NCBI RefSeq assembly: GCF_004348735.1
Contig: NZ_SMKT01000102.1
Span: forward strand, 1-33,061
Reading direction: 5' to 3'
From: Actinomadura sp. KC06
GTDB taxonomy: Bacteria; Actinomycetota; Actinomycetes; Streptosporangiales; Streptosporangiaceae
DNA: 33,061 nucleotides
Part shown: positions 31,029-33,061 of the stretch, piece after piece
Position numbering within the stretch: position 1 is the first letter of the stretch
Layout: the number at the start of each line of letters is the position of its first letter
Program-made: the position numbers and the translations under genes
Notes under the pieces: model-generated
What the model saw: the letters and a program-made list of their open reading frames with translations, nothing else
Databases searched by the model: none
What the model was told of the DNA's origin: nothing

Positions 31029-33061
31029 CTACTTCCAGTACGACTTGATGAATCCGCCCACGGCGCCCGCGGTGGCCCCCACGGCCGCGCCGACGGCGGT
31101 GCCCACGCCGGGCACGATGGACCCGACGACCGCGCCGATCGCGGCGCCCGTCGCGGCGCCCGCGAGGGTGCCGGCGGCGACGCCCGCCTCGCGGCTGCCG
31201 GTGGCCTCGGTGACGGCGCCCTCGACCTTCCCGCCGACATAGCCGCCGGCGACGAGACCGCCCGCGGCGATGCCGGTGACCGGGTTCGCGGACAGCCCCA
31301 GCACGGCGCTGCTCACGCCCACCGACGCGTCGGCCTTCTCGGCGGTCGTCTGCGCGGTCGCGATCTGGTGCACGCTCGCCGCCACGGCCAGCGGCCCGGC
31401 GACCTTGCCCACCACGCGCAGCGCAGGCGCGGCCGCGCGCAGCACCCGGCCGCCCTTGCTGACCGCCGAGGCGACCTCGCCGACCTCCTCCGCGGCGGGG
31501 GCGGCGGTCTTGGCCGCCTCGACCACTGAGTCCGCCACCCTGACCTTGGTCCCGGCCTGGCTCGCGGCCAGGGCCGACTCGACCTCCGTCGCCACGCGGG
31601 CCCCGCCGGCCTCCGCCGCCTCGAACGAGAGCGACAGCTGCGCGCTCGACTCGGCCAGCGCCCCGGCCTGGGCGGCCGCCGCGCCGCCCGTCTCGGCGGC
31701 GGCCGTCGCGGCCGTCCCGGCCGCGCCCGGCTTCCACGACTTGAGGAAGGCCTTGAACGCGGCGTCGTCCCGCCAGGCGGCGCGGACGGCCCGGCCGAAG
31801 CGCTTCCCGGCGGACACGCCCTCGTCGACGCCCTCGGCGTTGCGGGCGAACTTCCCGGCGAGCCGCGCGGCGCCCGCCCGGACCCGTTCGAGGACGCCGA
31901 GCGACCGGTTCTCCGCGAACGGCTGCGCGGCGACGAGCCCGCGCTCGCCCGCGCGCAGCTCCCACTGCGCCTTCCCGACGTGCCCGGCGTCGACCTTGCC
32001 GTGCCCGCCCCACCATTCCCACATGGCCTGGAGGTCGCGGCGCAGGGCCTGGCTGATGCCGCGTCCGGTCCGGGTCGCGACGACCTCCTGCTTGAGCGTC
32101 TCGGCCAGGTTGAGCTGGCGCGGCTCGACGCCCTCGTGGCCGGACGGGTCGGTGAGGCGGACGGGGTTGGCGGCGACGTACACGTACGGGGACGGCGAAT
32201 CCTTCGTCCCGGCCGGGTCGGGGCTGGTCCAGCGGGCGAGCCACGGGGCGTAGAACCGGGCGCCGTGGTACTGGAGCCCGCTTTCCTTGTCGCGTTCCCG
32301 TCCGGTGAACCGGTACCGCTTCGGCGCGGCCCGCGCGCCCTTGGACACGGTCTCGTACGCCGTGCTGCCGTACGGGTGGAACTCCTCCTGGGTGAGGACG
32401 CGCCCCTGCTGATCGAGTTCCAGCGTCGGTGAGCCGAGGTGGTCGTCGAGCTGGTGCCGGACGAGCAGTTCCGGCCCCTTGTCGTCGCCGCGGGTGCGCT
32501 TCTCGATGAGCGCGACGCGGCGGTCTTCGTCCAGGACGTGCAGGGTCGTCCGCTCCAGCGTCACCTCGCCGTCCGGCGCGTACTCGCGGAACACCTCGAA
32601 CGGGCCGAGGTAGAGGCGCTCGCGGACGCGGATCCGCTCGCCGTCAGGGCCGGGACGGTCGGTGACCTTCCGCACCCGCGTTCCGGCGGAGTCGTAGGAC
32701 GACCAGGTGGCCTCGGGCGGCGTTTCGCCGCTTGGCGGGCGGTGGGCCGTGACGTGCAGGCGGTCTTCGGCGTCCCAGCTCAGGAAGGCGAGGCCGGGCA
32801 GCGCGGTGGCGTTGCCCTGCGGGTCGTGGTCGAGTCGCACGCCGTCGACGGCGCCGAGGCGGTTGCCCATGACGCCGGGTTCGAGGAGGCTCTCCTGGTC
32901 GTAGCGGTAGGTCCGCGTCCAGCCGGGGGTGGCGGAGTCGGCGACCGCGTGCACGATCTGAAGGAGGTTCCCGACCGGGTCGTACTCGTACCGTTCGGTG
33001 TAGCGGCTCATCGCGCCGCCGTCGTGGGGGTGCAGCGGCGGCGGGCCGTTCCGGTGGGGGC
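31029..33061 (-). CDS. RHS-repeat TcB/TcC-type toxin component with variable C-terminal domain (5' end missing)
   Basis: The reading frame stays open to the window edge (PPPLHPHDGGAMSRYTERY), so the ATG at 33011 is internal and the gene continues upstream. RHS/YD repeats are clear (YEYDPVGNLL, YRYDQESL, RYRFTGRERDKESGL), followed by the core boundary ARFYAPWLARWTSPDPAG and YVYVAANPVRLTDPSG. In TcC proteins cleavage occurs after this region and the hypervariable domain is the toxic payload. Here that domain is about 370 residues: a GH motif (VDAGHVGKAQWELRAG, near 31940-31995) and later AENRSLG, an Ala-rich helical middle, and a glycine-zipper C-terminus (31035-31200). The TAG stop lies 17 bp before the TcA start, so the two are one operon. 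Confidence 0.88.
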   Translation of the reverse strand, partial: PHRNGPPPLHPHDGGAMSRYTERYEYDPVGNLLQIVHAVADSATPGWTRTYRYDQESLLEPGVMGNRLGAVDGVRLDHDPQGNATALPGLAFLSWDAEDRLHVTAHRPPSGETPPEATWSSYDSAGTRVRKVTDRPGPDGERIRVRERLYLGPFEVFREYAPDGEVTLERTTLHVLDEDRRVALIEKRTRGDDKGPELLVRHQLDDHLGSPTLELDQQGRVLTQEEFHPYGSTAYETVSKGARAAPKRYRFTGRERDKESGLQYHGARFYAPWLARWTSPDPAGTKDSPSPYVYVAANPVRLTDPSGHEGVEPRQLNLAETLKQEVVATRTGRGISQALRRDLQAMWEWWGGHGKVDAGHVGKAQWELRAGERGLVAAQPFAENRSLGVLERVRAGAARLAGKFARNAEGVDEGVSAGKRFGRAVRAAWRDDAAFKAFLKSWKPGAAGTAATAAAETGGAAAAQAGALAESSAQLSLSFEAAEAGGARVATEVESALAASQAGTKVRVADSVVEAAKTAAPAAEEVGEVASAVSKGGRVLRAAAPALRVVGKVAGPLAVAASVHQIATAQTTAEKADASVGVSSAVLGLSANPVTGIAAGGLVAGGYVGGKVEGAVTEATGSREAGVAAGTLAGAATGAAIGAVVGSIVPGVGTAVGAAVGATAGAVGGFIKSYWK

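Noticed and set aside
22882..31242. Very long open frames on the plus strand opposite the TcA and RHS genes (over 1300 codons each)
   Set aside because: They are antisense shadows caused by high GC and codon bias. Their products are Arg/Gly/Val-rich with no recognisable domain, whereas the minus-strand frame shows clear TcA motifs throughout.
31012..32244. Extension of the TcA frame upstream of 31011
   Set aside because: The in-frame sequence is Arg/Gly-rich and overlaps the RHS gene in another frame. The ATG at 31011 has a good ribosome site and lies 17 bp after the RHS stop.
31029..33011. The RHS protein as a complete 660-residue gene starting at ATG 33011
   Set aside because: The frame is open upstream to the window edge with RHS-compatible sequence, and the ATG falls inside an RHS repeat, so the gene is partial.
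1..33061. CRISPR arrays, tRNA/rRNA genes, transposases or phage integrases
   Set aside because: No spaced identical repeats, cloverleaf-like sequences, inverted terminal repeats or recombinase motifs were noticed on reading both strands.

Overview
The window is very GC-rich and densely packed, with GTG and TTG starts, 4-nt start/stop overlaps and actinomycete-type gene families. A filamentous actinomycete (Thermomonosporaceae or another Streptosporangiales member is my guess) fits best. The genus is inference. I see no rRNA, tRNA, CRISPR array, insertion sequence or integrase.

Positions 1-20000 look like one catabolic island. On the left, a minus-strand operon encodes an aldehyde dehydrogenase, a 4-oxalocrotonate tautomerase-like protein, a fused isochorismatase-like hydrolase/VOC protein, an enolase-superfamily enzyme and the first codons of a Rossmann-fold protein that runs off the edge. 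Divergent from it is an ABC importer of the NMT1/THI5-like class, with two paralogous lipoprotein binding proteins flanking the ATPase and permease. Next come an SDR, a cytochrome P450 and a VOC protein. Then a 2-oxo acid dehydrogenase system appears in pieces: a catalytic-only E2 (10344-11096), a free 90-residue lipoyl carrier (14677-14949), E1 beta and E1 alpha. Interleaved with these are an M24 'pita-bread' hydrolase that has lost most metal ligands (as creatinase has), two different amidohydrolases, a second SDR, a GntR/FCD regulator and a lipoyl synthase.

Four intergenic sites share a GT-N3-AC core inside the pattern CAActGGTAnnACATGT, which resembles FadR/FCD-type GntR operators. They sit at 4036-4052, 12246-12262, 16954-16970 and 17770-17786, in front of every major unit except the P450/SDR pair. 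I infer one regulon controlled by the GntR protein at 13865-14680. The likely flow is import of a small nitrogenous compound, hydrolytic deamination or amide cleavage, P450/SDR/ALDH oxidation, and oxidative decarboxylation of a 2-oxo acid to an acyl-CoA. The substrate is unknown. The creatinase-like, isochorismatase-like and cytosine-deaminase-like enzymes together recall creatinine/cyclic-urea catabolism.

Positions 20749-33061 are unrelated: an insecticidal-type Tc toxin locus on the minus strand. The 3' end of an RHS (TcB/TcC-type) gene with a variable C-terminal domain is followed after 17 bp by a 3420-residue TcA-type subunit. That protein has a long N-terminal extension, an Asn-Gly repeat and a cysteine-rich insertion in the TcB-binding region. 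A small RibD/DHFR-like reductase gene (20083-20730) separates the two halves. No gene-free stretch exceeds 300 bases; the longest is 3914-4102, the divergent promoter region holding an operator.
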